This document shows positions 6,498-14,611 of a DNA stretch of 41,137 nucleotides, piece by piece. The stretch spans positions 1 through 41,137 of the IMG/VR virus record IMGVR_UViG_3300010392_000279; one strand, given 5' to 3'. The notes beneath the pieces were generated by a model, which was not told the DNA's origin, searched no databases, and saw only the letters and a list, made by a program, of their open reading frames with translations. The position numbers and the translations under genes were made by a program. Position 1 is the first letter of the stretch, and every line of letters starts with the position of its first letter. The stretch comes from a virus.

Positions 6498-7201
6498 AAT
6501 ATGCAATATTCGATTTGGATGGGTGTATCTCTGATGACAGATGGCGCAGGGACTTGATGCAAAAAGTTAAGTGGGATGATTATCATAAATGTTTATCCGA
6601 AGATGGCCCAATCAATATGGACATCGTTGCAGATTGCGTGGAACGGGGTTTGCAGATACTATTTGTAACAGCCCGTCCAAACAAGTACAGAAACATAACA
6701 AATGAATGGCTCATTGAACATCTTCCGATCTCATATGAAAGATGGAGTTTGTACATGCGACCTGATGGGAATGAAATGAAATCCCCGGAGTTGAAGAAAC
6801 ATTTGATTGATAACTCAGGAATAGGCTGGACAAATATCGCTGAGGCATATGACGACAGAGCAGACGTTCTCCAAATGTATGCTGATAGGGAAATCCCCAG
6901 TTGGACTTTATGTGCTAACAGGGAGCAAACTGGCGCCCCGGCTATATTGAAAGCTGGAGCAAAAACATTTGAGGAGCGTGGAAAAGTCTATGGGAAAAAT
7001 TATGTAACATTCGGACATGTTGGCAAAGCCTTATGGCCAGATGGAGTAAAACTTGAAACCCCGGAGGATTTTATCAGACATGGCATCCTTATCCAATGTT
7101 TAAGCAAGTTGACCCGATACGCAAACAACCCAAAAGGGCATAAGGACTCAGCTCACGATCTGATGGTCTATGCCGCTATGCTTGAGGAGGTAACAGAATG
7201 A
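6494..7201 (+). CDS. HAD phosphatase fused to a DUF6378-like nucleotide hydrolase domain
   Basis: 235 residues from the ATG at 6494 (ATGA overlap, AAGGAG ahead). Residues 1-145 are a HAD phosphatase: DLDGC at 7-11 (nucleophile D7, general acid D9), VTAR at 58-61 and DDRADV at 120-125, as in phage polynucleotide 3'-phosphatases and deoxynucleotidases. Residues 157-235 (KVYG, then FGHVGKALWP, then KLTRYANNPKGHKDSAHDLM) match the phage DUF6378 helical family, related by context to nucleotide pyrophosphohydrolases. The fusion suggests stepwise hydrolysis of a nucleotide feeding the neighbouring ThyX; this is inference. Confidence 0.75.
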   Translation: MKYAIFDLDGCISDDRWRRDLMQKVKWDDYHKCLSEDGPINMDIVADCVERGLQILFVTARPNKYRNITNEWLIEHLPISYERWSLYMRPDGNEMKSPELKKHLIDNSGIGWTNIAEAYDDRADVLQMYADREIPSWTLCANREQTGAPAILKAGAKTFEERGKVYGKNYVTFGHVGKALWPDGVKLETPEDFIRHGILIQCLSKLTRYANNPKGHKDSAHDLMVYAAMLEEVTE

Positions 7202-7728
7202 TAGCATTAGTATTTGATACAGAGACAACTGGATTGCCAAAACACCATACAGCTCCAGATTCTATACAACCGCAGATAATTGAGTGGGGAGGAGTATTGA
7301 TGGATGCTTCCGGGGAGATCCTTGAAGAACTTAATGTTCTGATAAATCCCGGTTGCGTTCTCCCGGCTGTAATAACTAAAATCACCGGGATAACAGATGA
7401 GGATCTTGATGGACTTCCCGGCTTTGATCATTTCATGCCGCAGATCCGAGCGATGTTTGAAAAGGCTGATGTTTTAATTGCTCACAATCTCCCGTTCGAT
7501 GCAACATTAATGGAGTTGGAACTTGCCCGATTGAAGGTGGAAGATTGGCCGTGGCCAAAGATCAATTTATGTACAGTTCAAGAGCATACAGAAGAATGGG
7601 GCAGACGTCCAAAGCTGACAGAATTGTATAAACATTACATGGGTGAGCCATTGGCGCAAACTCATAGGGCAATCGATGATGTTAAAGCTCTTGCTGCGAT
7701 CTGCATCAAAGCCGGGGTGTTGAGGTGA
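7198..7728 (+). CDS. DnaQ-like 3'-5' exonuclease (polymerase proofreading)
   Basis: 176 residues, DEDDh superfamily. Catalytic residues are visible: D7 and E9 (FDTETTGL), D101 (AHNLPFD), and H156 with D161 (HRAIDD). Length and motifs fit the epsilon proofreading subunit of DNA polymerase III. The polymerase it would serve is encoded one gene downstream, with a small unknown gene between. ATGA overlap with the upstream gene. Confidence 0.9.
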   Translation: MIALVFDTETTGLPKHHTAPDSIQPQIIEWGGVLMDASGEILEELNVLINPGCVLPAVITKITGITDEDLDGLPGFDHFMPQIRAMFEKADVLIAHNLPFDATLMELELARLKVEDWPWPKINLCTVQEHTEEWGRRPKLTELYKHYMGEPLAQTHRAIDDVKALAAICIKAGVLR

Positions 7729-7970
7729 AAGTGAACCTTACTGGTGTAGAATGGGACAAATGTTATTTGGTTGATGGTGATAGTGAGAACAGAAGAAAGC
7801 AAGTGGTTTGTGATTTAAATAAATATGTTTCGAACAATTCTGTTTCTGTTGATGAGCTGATAACCATCAACCTTGAAGACCACTCTTCAGGTTTTGAACA
7901 GTTTATTGTAACTGCCATTTTCCCAAAATCAAAAATAGTTAAAATGGAATACTATGGAGGTGGATCATGA
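7725..7970 (+). CDS. Small protein between exonuclease and polymerase genes
   Basis: 81 residues, start GTG at 7725 overlapping the exonuclease stop (GTGA); a second GTG at 7731 is also possible. Beta-rich and soluble, unknown family. It overlaps the polymerase start by four bases, so it is made together with both replication enzymes and might belong to their complex. Confidence 0.65.
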   Translation: MKVNLTGVEWDKCYLVDGDSENRRKQVVCDLNKYVSNNSVSVDELITINLEDHSSGFEQFIVTAIFPKSKIVKMEYYGGGS

Positions 7971-10744
7971 TACAATTAAGAGTGAGAACTGAATACAGTT
8001 TCAGAACCTGCTATGGGCCAATTAAGGAAGTGGTTTCCCGGCTAAAAGAAATCGGGTGTACAGCTGCTGGTATCGTGGACACAAAAGGGACATGGGGACA
8101 TGTAACTTGGGAGAAGGAAATGATTGCGGGAGGTATCGAACCATTATATGGCTCAGAATTCCGCATAGAGAATGCAGATGGGCGCAAGGCAGCGTTTTGG
8201 GCTTTGGCTGAAGAATTACCTGCCTTTTATCGTTTCAGCTCCTCCTGGAGCCAGGACGCAGCTCAACTCAAGAATAGGAAAGGAGTGATTGTTTTTGCCG
8301 GAGCGGTTCTGACAGATCCTGAAACCTTCGATTATATTGACATCAACCCGAGATCCACCCGGAGAACTCAACAGGCATTAGAACTTCACCGGGCAACCGG
8401 GAAGCCTTTGGTGTTAACTTCTGATAATGATTTCCCCGGCTTGGAGCACCGGGACAGATTCCTTGCTTGGGATGATTCTAAGAAAATGACACCACAACAC
8501 ATTTTGGATTCTGATGAACTCCGGGAAGCCTTCAGCGATCTCGATGATGCGACATTTGCAGAGGCAAGATTGAACACAGCAGAGGTTGGCGTGAGATGTT
8601 CCGGGTGTAAATTGCAAAGAGCACCAATAATATCCGTTGAAGGTGATTTCCCAGCGCTGGTTGAAGCCGGGAGGAAGTTCAGACTTGAGCGTGGACATAT
8701 CGGGGAATGGACAGAGGAGTATCAGCAACGTGTTGACCGGGAACTGAAGCTGATCAAAGAGAAGGAATATGAAAGCTATTTCATAGTTGTAGCAGATCTC
8801 ATCCTGTGGGCAAAACAAAGGATGCTTGTTGGCCCCGGTCGTGGTTCATCAGCAGGATCTCTCGTGTGTTACCTTCTCCAGATAACAGAGGTGGATCCAC
8901 TTGTCCACAATCTCATCTTTGAGCGATTTATTGACCTCAACAGAAGTGACCTGCCAGATATTGATATTGACTTCAGCGATACAAAACGAGAACAGGTGTT
9001 TGTCTATCTGAGTGAAAAATATGGCGCAGAGAATGTCGCCAGAATTGGATCTGTAAATCGGCTGAAACCCCGGTCTGTAATTGCTCATGTTTCTAAAAAA
9101 TTGGGAATACCTCATGGTGCGGCTTTCTCTCTCACGAATGTTTTAATTGAGCACAGCTCAGGGTCATCTTTATACGGGAGCGGTTTGCGTGATACCCTCG
9201 CAACAACTCAGCCGGGGAAGGATTTTATTGCGAAGTTCCCGGAAGCGATCCTGATGGCAGAATTAGAATTACACGCATCCCATACAGGAGTCCATGCAGC
9301 CGGGGTAATAGTTTCAAATGTTCCAGTCATCGAACATTGTACAGTCCGGGATGGCATCGCTCAAATTGACAAAAAAGATTCTGAGCGTTTGAACCTCCTG
9401 AAGATAGATGCTTTGGGACTCCGAACATTGGGAATTATTGAGGACTCTGGAGTGGTAACATCTCAGGAATTGTATGACTTGAAATTGGATGATCCGAATG
9501 TATTCTCAATTTTTAATGATCATAAGTTCTCCGGGGTATTTCAATTTGAAGGAGCAGCACAGAGATCCGTGTCAGTCTTCATCCCGGTGACCAGCTTTCA
9601 ACAGATTGACCATATCACAGCCCTGTCCCGTCCTGGGCCATTGGGAGGTGGAGCAACCGCTCATTACACAGCCCGGAATGCAGGCAAAGAAGAAATTACA
9701 TTCAGGCATCCTTCGATGGAAGCTTATTTGGGTGATACACTCGGGTTGGTGTTGTACCAAGAGCAGGTCATGAATGTTTCCCGGCATATCGGGAAGCTGA
9801 GTTGGGAAGTGGTTTCAGACATCAGGAAAGCCATGTCTGGATCCAAAGGTGAAGAGTATTTCAACCGCCATGGAGCCAACTTCATAAAGGGTGCAGCTGA
9901 GTCCGGGATCTCGGAAGAGGATGCCCAAGTGATCTGGGATGAAATTGTTTCATTCGGTGCTTGGGGTATGAACAAATCTCATACAGTTTCTTATTCGATA
10001 ATCAGCTATTGGTGCGCGTGGATGAAGTACTACCACGGTGCTGAATATGCCGCAGCCTCCCTTCGGAATGCAAAGGACTCCGAACAAACAATGGAAATCC
10101 TCCGGGAGCTTCAAAAAGAAGGCATTCCATACAAGCCTTTTGACGCGATGAAATCTGGCATAAATTGGGTTGCCGCAGACGGGATGTTAATGGGTGGATA
10201 TTCATCGCTGAAAGGAATTGGACCAGTCAAAGCTGCATACTATGTTAACAAAAGGGAGCAGGAAGGATTGACGGAAGCTGACCTGAAAAAGCTGAAGGAG
10301 AAGCACCCACCAGAAATTACAGACCTTGCCCCGGCTCATACCATGTGGGGTGACATCTACGATTACCCGGAGGAGCACAATATTCATGGAGCGGTGAAAG
10401 AGTTCGGTGAATTAGATAAACAGGAAAGCGTGGTTGTTATTGGCCACCTGATTGATGTAAAGAGAAGAGACCAGAATGAAGCTGTAATGGTGAATAAGCG
10501 CGGTGGGAAAGTCTACAAAGGACAAACCTTATTTTTGGATACATTCATGGTGGATGATTCCGTGAGCAAGCCCATCCGCTGCAGAGTCCCGGCTCGTGAT
10601 TGGTATACCTTCGGGGAAGCGATTGCCGACAAAGCTGTGACCAAAAAAGATTGGTTCTTGATCCGGGGAAAATGGCTGGTCAATTTCAACATGATGTCGA
10701 TTGAGAAAATAAAATGCTTGACTAATAAGGAGATGTTTGAATAA
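7967..10744 (+). CDS. Family C DNA polymerase (Pol III alpha-like)
   Basis: 925 residues, shorter than bacterial DnaE (about 1160). Order: degenerate PHP domain (1-70), palm with the nucleotide loop GPGRGSSAGS (279-288), catalytic Asp pair in PDIDIDF (D321, D323) and third Asp in KIDALGL (D471), fingers (about 500-690), HhH region (YSSLKGIGPVKAAYY, 735-749) and an OB domain (about 812-895). In the PHP domain the usual metal-binding His residues are missing (LRVRTEYS where LHVHSEYS is usual), so intrinsic PHP nuclease activity is unlikely. Proofreading is presumably supplied by the DnaQ-like gene just upstream. No beta-clamp gene was recognised, so it may use the host clamp. Confidence 0.93.
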   Translation: MIQLRVRTEYSFRTCYGPIKEVVSRLKEIGCTAAGIVDTKGTWGHVTWEKEMIAGGIEPLYGSEFRIENADGRKAAFWALAEELPAFYRFSSSWSQDAAQLKNRKGVIVFAGAVLTDPETFDYIDINPRSTRRTQQALELHRATGKPLVLTSDNDFPGLEHRDRFLAWDDSKKMTPQHILDSDELREAFSDLDDATFAEARLNTAEVGVRCSGCKLQRAPIISVEGDFPALVEAGRKFRLERGHIGEWTEEYQQRVDRELKLIKEKEYESYFIVVADLILWAKQRMLVGPGRGSSAGSLVCYLLQITEVDPLVHNLIFERFIDLNRSDLPDIDIDFSDTKREQVFVYLSEKYGAENVARIGSVNRLKPRSVIAHVSKKLGIPHGAAFSLTNVLIEHSSGSSLYGSGLRDTLATTQPGKDFIAKFPEAILMAELELHASHTGVHAAGVIVSNVPVIEHCTVRDGIAQIDKKDSERLNLLKIDALGLRTLGIIEDSGVVTSQELYDLKLDDPNVFSIFNDHKFSGVFQFEGAAQRSVSVFIPVTSFQQIDHITALSRPGPLGGGATAHYTARNAGKEEITFRHPSMEAYLGDTLGLVLYQEQVMNVSRHIGKLSWEVVSDIRKAMSGSKGEEYFNRHGANFIKGAAESGISEEDAQVIWDEIVSFGAWGMNKSHTVSYSIISYWCAWMKYYHGAEYAAASLRNAKDSEQTMEILRELQKEGIPYKPFDAMKSGINWVAADGMLMGGYSSLKGIGPVKAAYYVNKREQEGLTEADLKKLKEKHPPEITDLAPAHTMWGDIYDYPEEHNIHGAVKEFGELDKQESVVVIGHLIDVKRRDQNEAVMVNKRGGKVYKGQTLFLDTFMVDDSVSKPIRCRVPARDWYTFGEAIADKAVTKKDWFLIRGKWLVNFNMMSIEKIKCLTNKEMFE

Positions 10745-11001
10745 TGGAATATGTAAATGTAATGAGAACAAAAGAAGAACTTGATAATGGGATTATTTTT
10801 TTGAAAGCAGAAAGGGAGCGACTTCCTGAATTCAGCTTTTTTGGAGACAATAATTGGAAAGAGACTGACAGGTGTATTGAATTACTTAACAAATCATATA
10901 CTGAATCTGCATTCTATGTATTGGATGCAGATGGACAGTTTTATGATTGTATCCAATGGCTGAATGGAGAGATGGAAACAGATGAGTTTTTCTGTGAATA
11001 A
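10744..11001 (+). CDS. Small acidic protein, unknown
   Basis: 85 residues, mostly helical then strand-rich, with the ATG one base inside the polymerase stop (TAATG). AAGGAGATG lies about 12 bases ahead. No family recognised. Confidence 0.65.
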   Translation: MEYVNVMRTKEELDNGIIFLKAERERLPEFSFFGDNNWKETDRCIELLNKSYTESAFYVLDADGQFYDCIQWLNGEMETDEFFCE

Positions 11002-11013
11002 GGAGATGTTTTC

Positions 11014-11196
11014 ATGAACAAATGTAAAACTTGTAAACATTGGAAGCATGCGTGGGGCAAACGGTTCTGTAGTGAGTTGGGCCAAGTTCCTGCCGATGAA
11101 ATGGGGGATTCTGACGCGACAATTGAATGCCTTCACGACAGCCTGATTTATACTGGGCCAGAGTTTGGGTGCGTCCATTGGGAGGAGACAGAATGA
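11014..11196 (+). CDS. Small Cys-rich zinc-binding protein
   Basis: 60 residues with CxxCxxW at the start (CKTCKHW) and further Cys at about 19, 38 and 52 (FC, EC, GC), plus His and Trp residues. Such small zinc-knuckle proteins of the CxxCKHW kind are common in phage replication operons; their role is unknown. AAGGAG precedes the ATG. Confidence 0.7.
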   Translation: MNKCKTCKHWKHAWGKRFCSELGQVPADEMGDSDATIECLHDSLIYTGPEFGCVHWEETE

Positions 11197-11588
11197 GATT
11201 AAAAGAACAGAAATTATGGGACAGCTTCTCACGGCACGGGAAGCAAAAATTGAAACTGGAACGGGTTGAGAATGTCGTGCTCAATGGAATGCCTGATGTT
11301 TACGCAAAGAGATCCGGGAAGTGGATTGAACTCAAAGCTCCGATTGCTCCGAAAAAGTTTGAAACAAGAGTCCTTGGAACAGAAGGATTGAGCCAAGATC
11401 AGAAAAATTGGCACATGGAAGCCTTTCAATGTAACCGGGAAACATATGTTTTGATTCGGGATTCTGAGAAACGATTATGGCTGATTGAAGGGAAGTATGC
11501 TGATGATATAAATGAGTGGGATGCTATGGAATTGGATGATCATAATCTCAGCGCGAATTGGAATGGAATAATTGAGGAGTTGTCATGA
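11193..11588 (+). CDS. VRR-NUC domain nuclease
   Basis: 131 residues from the ATG at 11193 (GGAGGAG ahead, ATGA overlap). The core motif of the PD-(D/E)xK VRR-NUC fold is visible: GMPD (32-35) and E46-L-K48, with a Glu at residue 5 in the first helix. Phages often place a VRR-NUC gene directly beside an SNF2 helicase, as here, where the genes overlap by four bases. The two proteins probably act together on branched DNA during replication or recombination. Confidence 0.85.
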   Translation: MRLKEQKLWDSFSRHGKQKLKLERVENVVLNGMPDVYAKRSGKWIELKAPIAPKKFETRVLGTEGLSQDQKNWHMEAFQCNRETYVLIRDSEKRLWLIEGKYADDINEWDAMELDDHNLSANWNGIIEELS

Positions 11589-13033
11589 AAACAAAACCGA
11601 TGGAACACCAGAAAATAGGGGTGGCCAGATTGAATGCATGTCCCGATCAATTTGCACTCGGAGCAGAGCAGGGAACGGGGAAGACATGGATGATTCTCGC
11701 TGAGATGGAACAGCGATGGAAATCCGGGGAGCTGGAAGCCTTATTGGTGGTTGCTCCGAAGGGAGTCCACGTCAACTGGGTGACTCGGGAGATCCCCAAG
11801 CACCTTTCTATACCCTGCACAGCTGAAGCGTGGGTCTCTGGAGCTTCCCAAAAGAAAATGAGGAAGTTGGATGGCTTGATGAATGCGAGCGATTCTGGGC
11901 TCATTATGCTGGGCATAAATATTGATGCGATAAATACCAAGAAGGGGTTTGACTTTGCTGAGGCATTTTTAACAAAGTACAAATCAATGATGGTTATTGA
12001 CGAATCGCAGAGAATCAAAAATCCAAAAGCCAAACGGACAAAGAAAGCAATTGCACTCGGAGGCAAGGCACATTCCCGAAGGATATTATCAGGAACACTC
12101 GTGGCCAACTCGCCATTGGATCTGTTCAGTCAATATGCTTTCCTCCAAAATGGGCTTCTCGGCACAACCAGCTTCCGGGCATTTGTAGCAGAGTTTGCAG
12201 AACTCCTCCCGGAGAACTCAGCCATGGTTCAAGAGATCCGGGCAAAGAGCAGGTATGGAATAGCACCGCAGATCGTGAAGAGAACAAAGGATGGGAGACC
12301 AATGTTCAAGAATCTTGAAAAGCTCCGAGACATGATGAAGCCATGGACATACCGTGTACTCAAAAAAGATTGCTTGGATCTCCCGGAAAAAATATACAAG
12401 ACTTTTGACTTCAACCTTTCCCCGGCTCACATGAGGCATTACCATCTCGTGAAAGAGCAGCAGCGATGGGTGAGAGCGGATGGTGAGATTGATATTTTCA
12501 CGGCATTAACAGTCATCAATAAGTTGCAGCAAATTACTTCGGGATTTATTCTGGAGGATGGGATGCCGACACAGATGACGGAAGGCAAGCCACGACTGGA
12601 TCTGCTCAAAGAAGTCCTTGAAGATACAGAAGGTCAGGTGATCATTTGGGCGCGATTCCGGGAGGAGATTGCAAGCCTTGTCCGGGAGCTTTCCCCGGAT
12701 TATACATATGTCCAATATCACGGAGGAGTAAAGGACAAAGACAGGGAAACTGCTGTGGATTTATTTCAGTCAGGAGAAGCCCGGCTGTTCATAGGGAATG
12801 CCGCAGCTGCAGGGACTGGACTAACATTACATGCCGCAGAGACTGCTATTTATTACAGCTCAAGTTATTCGTTGGAGGAGCGGTTGCAGAGCGAGGACAG
12901 ATGCCACAGAATTGGTACCAAGAACCCGGTTGTTTATATTGATCTGGTTGCCTCCGGGACTATCGATGAAAGGATTGCTGCGACACTTCAGGCCAAACAG
13001 GAAGTTGCCGCAAGTATATTGGATGGGCTATAA
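11585..13033 (+). CDS. SNF2-family DNA helicase/translocase
   Basis: 482 residues. Motif I AEQGTGKTW (27-35), motif II DESQ (139-142), motif III SGTLVANSP (169-177), and motifs V-VI near the C-terminus (AAAGTGLTLH; Q435 to R442 in QSEDRCHRIG). The ATPase uses ATP to move on duplex or branched DNA. Last gene of the rightward unit; paired with the VRR-NUC nuclease. It lacks accessory domains of large bacterial homologues, as usual in phages. Confidence 0.9.
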   Translation: MKTKPMEHQKIGVARLNACPDQFALGAEQGTGKTWMILAEMEQRWKSGELEALLVVAPKGVHVNWVTREIPKHLSIPCTAEAWVSGASQKKMRKLDGLMNASDSGLIMLGINIDAINTKKGFDFAEAFLTKYKSMMVIDESQRIKNPKAKRTKKAIALGGKAHSRRILSGTLVANSPLDLFSQYAFLQNGLLGTTSFRAFVAEFAELLPENSAMVQEIRAKSRYGIAPQIVKRTKDGRPMFKNLEKLRDMMKPWTYRVLKKDCLDLPEKIYKTFDFNLSPAHMRHYHLVKEQQRWVRADGEIDIFTALTVINKLQQITSGFILEDGMPTQMTEGKPRLDLLKEVLEDTEGQVIIWARFREEIASLVRELSPDYTYVQYHGGVKDKDRETAVDLFQSGEARLFIGNAAAAGTGLTLHAAETAIYYSSSYSLEERLQSEDRCHRIGTKNPVVYIDLVASGTIDERIAATLQAKQEVAASILDGL

Positions 13034-13034
13034 A

Positions 13035-13062
13035 TAAAAAATCCTCCCCCGCAAAGGGGAGG
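13035..13062 (-). terminator. Rho-independent terminator of the leftward unit
   Basis: Stem CCTCCCC (13043-13049) with GGGGAGG (13056-13062), six-base loop. Read leftward it is followed by ATTTTTTA, a good U run; read rightward it has no U run. A weak second hairpin followed by TTATTTTTTC at about 13092-13107 may serve the rightward unit. The two units end only 61 bases apart. Confidence 0.75.
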
Positions 13063-13094
13063 CAAAAGGAGAAAAACCAACCACCCAAATTGGC

Positions 13095-13556
13095 TTATTT
13101 TTTCTTAATAATAATTATTGTTTCAACTGCCACTATCAGGGACAGAGATATCAGAACTGCTATCGATATTTTCAACCAGAATGCCTTGAGCTTCGAGGTA
13201 CGTTCTAATTGCGTCAAGTCCTCTGATAAGGCTTTCGACAATGTCCGTTCCTTCTTCAAAGATTCCTGATATCCTTTCAGCAAGTTTTCTTTCAGCAGCA
13301 ATTCTCTGTCTTTCTGTCTCAAGATACTTTTCAAGCTCATATCGCTTTTCAGCGAGGACTCTTTCAAGCTCTTCATTTCCAACTCGCTCTGATTCAAGGA
13401 GTTTTGCAAGCTCTGTATTTCTAATTCCCCCTGCTTCATTAAGTCGTTCAAGCTCAGCAACCCGTTCTCTTGCTGATTGAAGAGATCTGACAGTGGAACA
13501 GCTTGAGAGTAAAGGGAAAATGATAACAAGAAAAATAATATAATTTTTAGACACAT
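13095..13556 (-). CDS. Spanin-like coiled-coil membrane protein, overprinted on the lipoprotein gene
   Basis: 153 residues from the ATG at 13556, which shares bases with the upstream stop (TGATG). A hydrophobic signal (residues 3-16) ends in YSQA, a likely signal peptidase I site. A long Leu/Ser/Gln/Lys coiled coil follows (about 30-122), then a C-terminal membrane helix (about 125-149) ending in KKK. This predicts an inner-membrane-anchored periplasmic coiled coil, a reversed i-spanin. Of its 462 bases, 434 are shared in another frame with the lipoprotein gene at 13123-13563. Either frame alone might be real, but both have complete export signals. Confidence 0.6.
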   Translation of the reverse strand: MCLKIILFFLLSFSLYSQAVPLSDLFNQQENGLLSLNDLMKQGELEIQSLQNSLNQSELEMKSLKESSLKSDMSLKSILRQKDRELLLKENLLKGYQESLKKERTLSKALSEDLTQLERTSKLKAFWLKISIAVLISLSLIVAVETIIIIKKK

Positions 13557-13563
13557 CACTCAT
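13123..13563 (-). CDS. Outer-membrane lipoprotein with coiled coil, probable o-spanin
   Basis: 146 residues. N-terminal hydrophobic stretch (8-19) and lipobox LSSC with the lipidated Cys at 22 and Ser at +2, which favours the outer membrane. A long Arg/Glu coiled coil follows (about 25-110), then an acidic tail. It lies at the end of the lysis cassette, where phages of two-membraned hosts keep spanins, which fuse inner and outer membranes. Its start is seven bases upstream of the overlapping gene's start. A shift into the +1 frame would join this lipobox to the other frame's C-terminal membrane helix, which is the layout of a single-protein u-spanin. Confidence 0.7.
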   Translation of the reverse strand: MSDVSKNYIIFLVIIFPLLSSCSTVRSLQSARERVAELERLNEAGGIRNTELAKLLESERVGNEELERVLAEKRYELEKYLETERQRIAAERKLAERISGIFEEGTDIVESLIRGLDAIRTYLEAQGILVENIDSSSDISVPDSGS

Positions 13564-13744
13564 CCTTTTTCTTTTTCAGCGAAGTTACAGTCATCCATGA
13601 ACCTACAATGCCCAAGACCAAAACAAAAGTTCCAGAAATCCACCCGGCATCAAAGTCCAATTTTATGCTGAAAAATGAAACAACTGTTACATAAGCAATG
13701 CACCAAATGACAACCCACCATCGCCGGGATTTTGCTTTGCTCAA
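13556..13744 (-). CDS. Two-helix membrane protein, probable holin or lysis membrane protein
   Basis: 62 residues with two membrane helices (about 9-27 and 34-54), basic N-terminus and KKKK tail, the form of a class II holin. Start is TTG at 13744 with AGGAGG five bases ahead, overlapping the endolysin-like gene's stop. Context (between the putative peptidase and the spanin-like genes) supports lysis. Confidence 0.7.
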   Translation of the reverse strand: MSKAKSRRWWVVIWCIAYVTVVSFFSIKLDFDAGWISGTFVLVLGIVGSWMTVTSLKKKKDE

Positions 13745-14205
13745 CTGATCCTCCTGAATACTCTACGGGATTCAATGAAAGCAATGCCTTCCTTGTATGC
13801 CTTCCCGGTCACACTTTCCCCCAGTGAATCATAAACTATATTGTCTCCATGATCCCCTACAACAAAATGATGAAACCCGGTTTCTGGATTGAACAAAAAC
13901 AGCAGCTGAAGCTCATTCTCTTCAAGCTTCCGAAGGGGATCCAATTTATGAGTCCCGTGCTCGAATACCATACGATATGGCAGCCCGGAGTCCTGCATCA
14001 TCTTGTCCCAATTCTGGATTGATGTATCGGGAAGCATCACCCCGGCTTTGACCCAATTTTCGCAATCATCAATGAAATGTGCACGGGTAAAAATATTTGA
14101 CCCGTGCATCACCGATAAGTATTGTATGTCCATGACAGCACACCCAAACTTGTCAAATGGAAACTCAGACATCGTATTCAGTAAAACATCATCCTGTCTT
14201 ATCAT
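13741..14205 (-). CDS. DUF261-like putative cysteine peptidase, candidate endolysin
   Basis: 154 residues. The pattern FGCAVMDIQYLS (Cys at 22), HHFVVGDHG (His at 112-113) and YDSLGE (Asp at 126) has the order and spacing of a C39/papain-like Cys-His-Asp triad. The sequence resembles DUF261, a family I know mainly from spirochaetes. It has no signal peptide and sits between two membrane proteins in the lysis region, where no other muralytic enzyme is found. So it is the best candidate for peptidoglycan cleavage; this is inferred. Confidence 0.6.
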   Translation of the reverse strand: MIRQDDVLLNTMSEFPFDKFGCAVMDIQYLSVMHGSNIFTRAHFIDDCENWVKAGVMLPDTSIQNWDKMMQDSGLPYRMVFEHGTHKLDPLRKLEENELQLLFLFNPETGFHHFVVGDHGDNIVYDSLGESVTGKAYKEGIAFIESRRVFRRIS

Positions 14206-14609
14206 GGCATTCCTCCCTTGTTAACAGCCACCCAGATTATACCTCCAATAATTGAAATCAAGATCAAAACAGAAGGAAGCCAAGCTGTCACTCTTTCAGA
14301 AACGTGTTCTTCTCTTCTCGATTCATGATCTAAAAGATCAGTAACAGTAGACTCAAGCCGGGTGACTCTGTCTTCGCAGTCCCGAACTCGCAAGCCTTGT
14401 TTCTCCCGATGGTTTTCGCAAGTGTCTTTTGCAACATATGTTTTGATTTCAGATTGGAGCAGATCATGATTTCCTTTCATTTTCCCGGATAACTCAGTCA
14501 ATGCCTGTTTTGTTTCTCCCTCGAATGATGTTAACCTATCGGTGAGGGCAGAAAGTGATTCATTCATTGTGTCCACCTTTGCGAGCAATGTCTTTTCAAA
14601 ATCTGTCAT
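14202..14609 (-). CDS. Coiled-coil protein with C-terminal membrane helix, XhlA-like lysis protein
   Basis: 135 residues. ATG at 14609 is preferred (AGAGGTGA ahead); a GTG at 14615 is possible. A coiled coil covers about 10-105, and one membrane helix covers about 110-128. The layout resembles hemolysin XhlA-type proteins that work with holins. ATGA overlap with the next lysis gene. Confidence 0.65.
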   Translation of the reverse strand: MTDFEKTLLAKVDTMNESLSALTDRLTSFEGETKQALTELSGKMKGNHDLLQSEIKTYVAKDTCENHREKQGLRVRDCEDRVTRLESTVTDLLDHESRREEHVSERVTAWLPSVLILISIIGGIIWVAVNKGGMP

Positions 14610-14611
14610 GT

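Noticed and set aside
6530-6542. Other CTGATGA strings (for example here and near 8511) as further hammerheads
   Set aside because: They lie inside coding sequence and lack a matching GAAA, cleavage triplet and stems.
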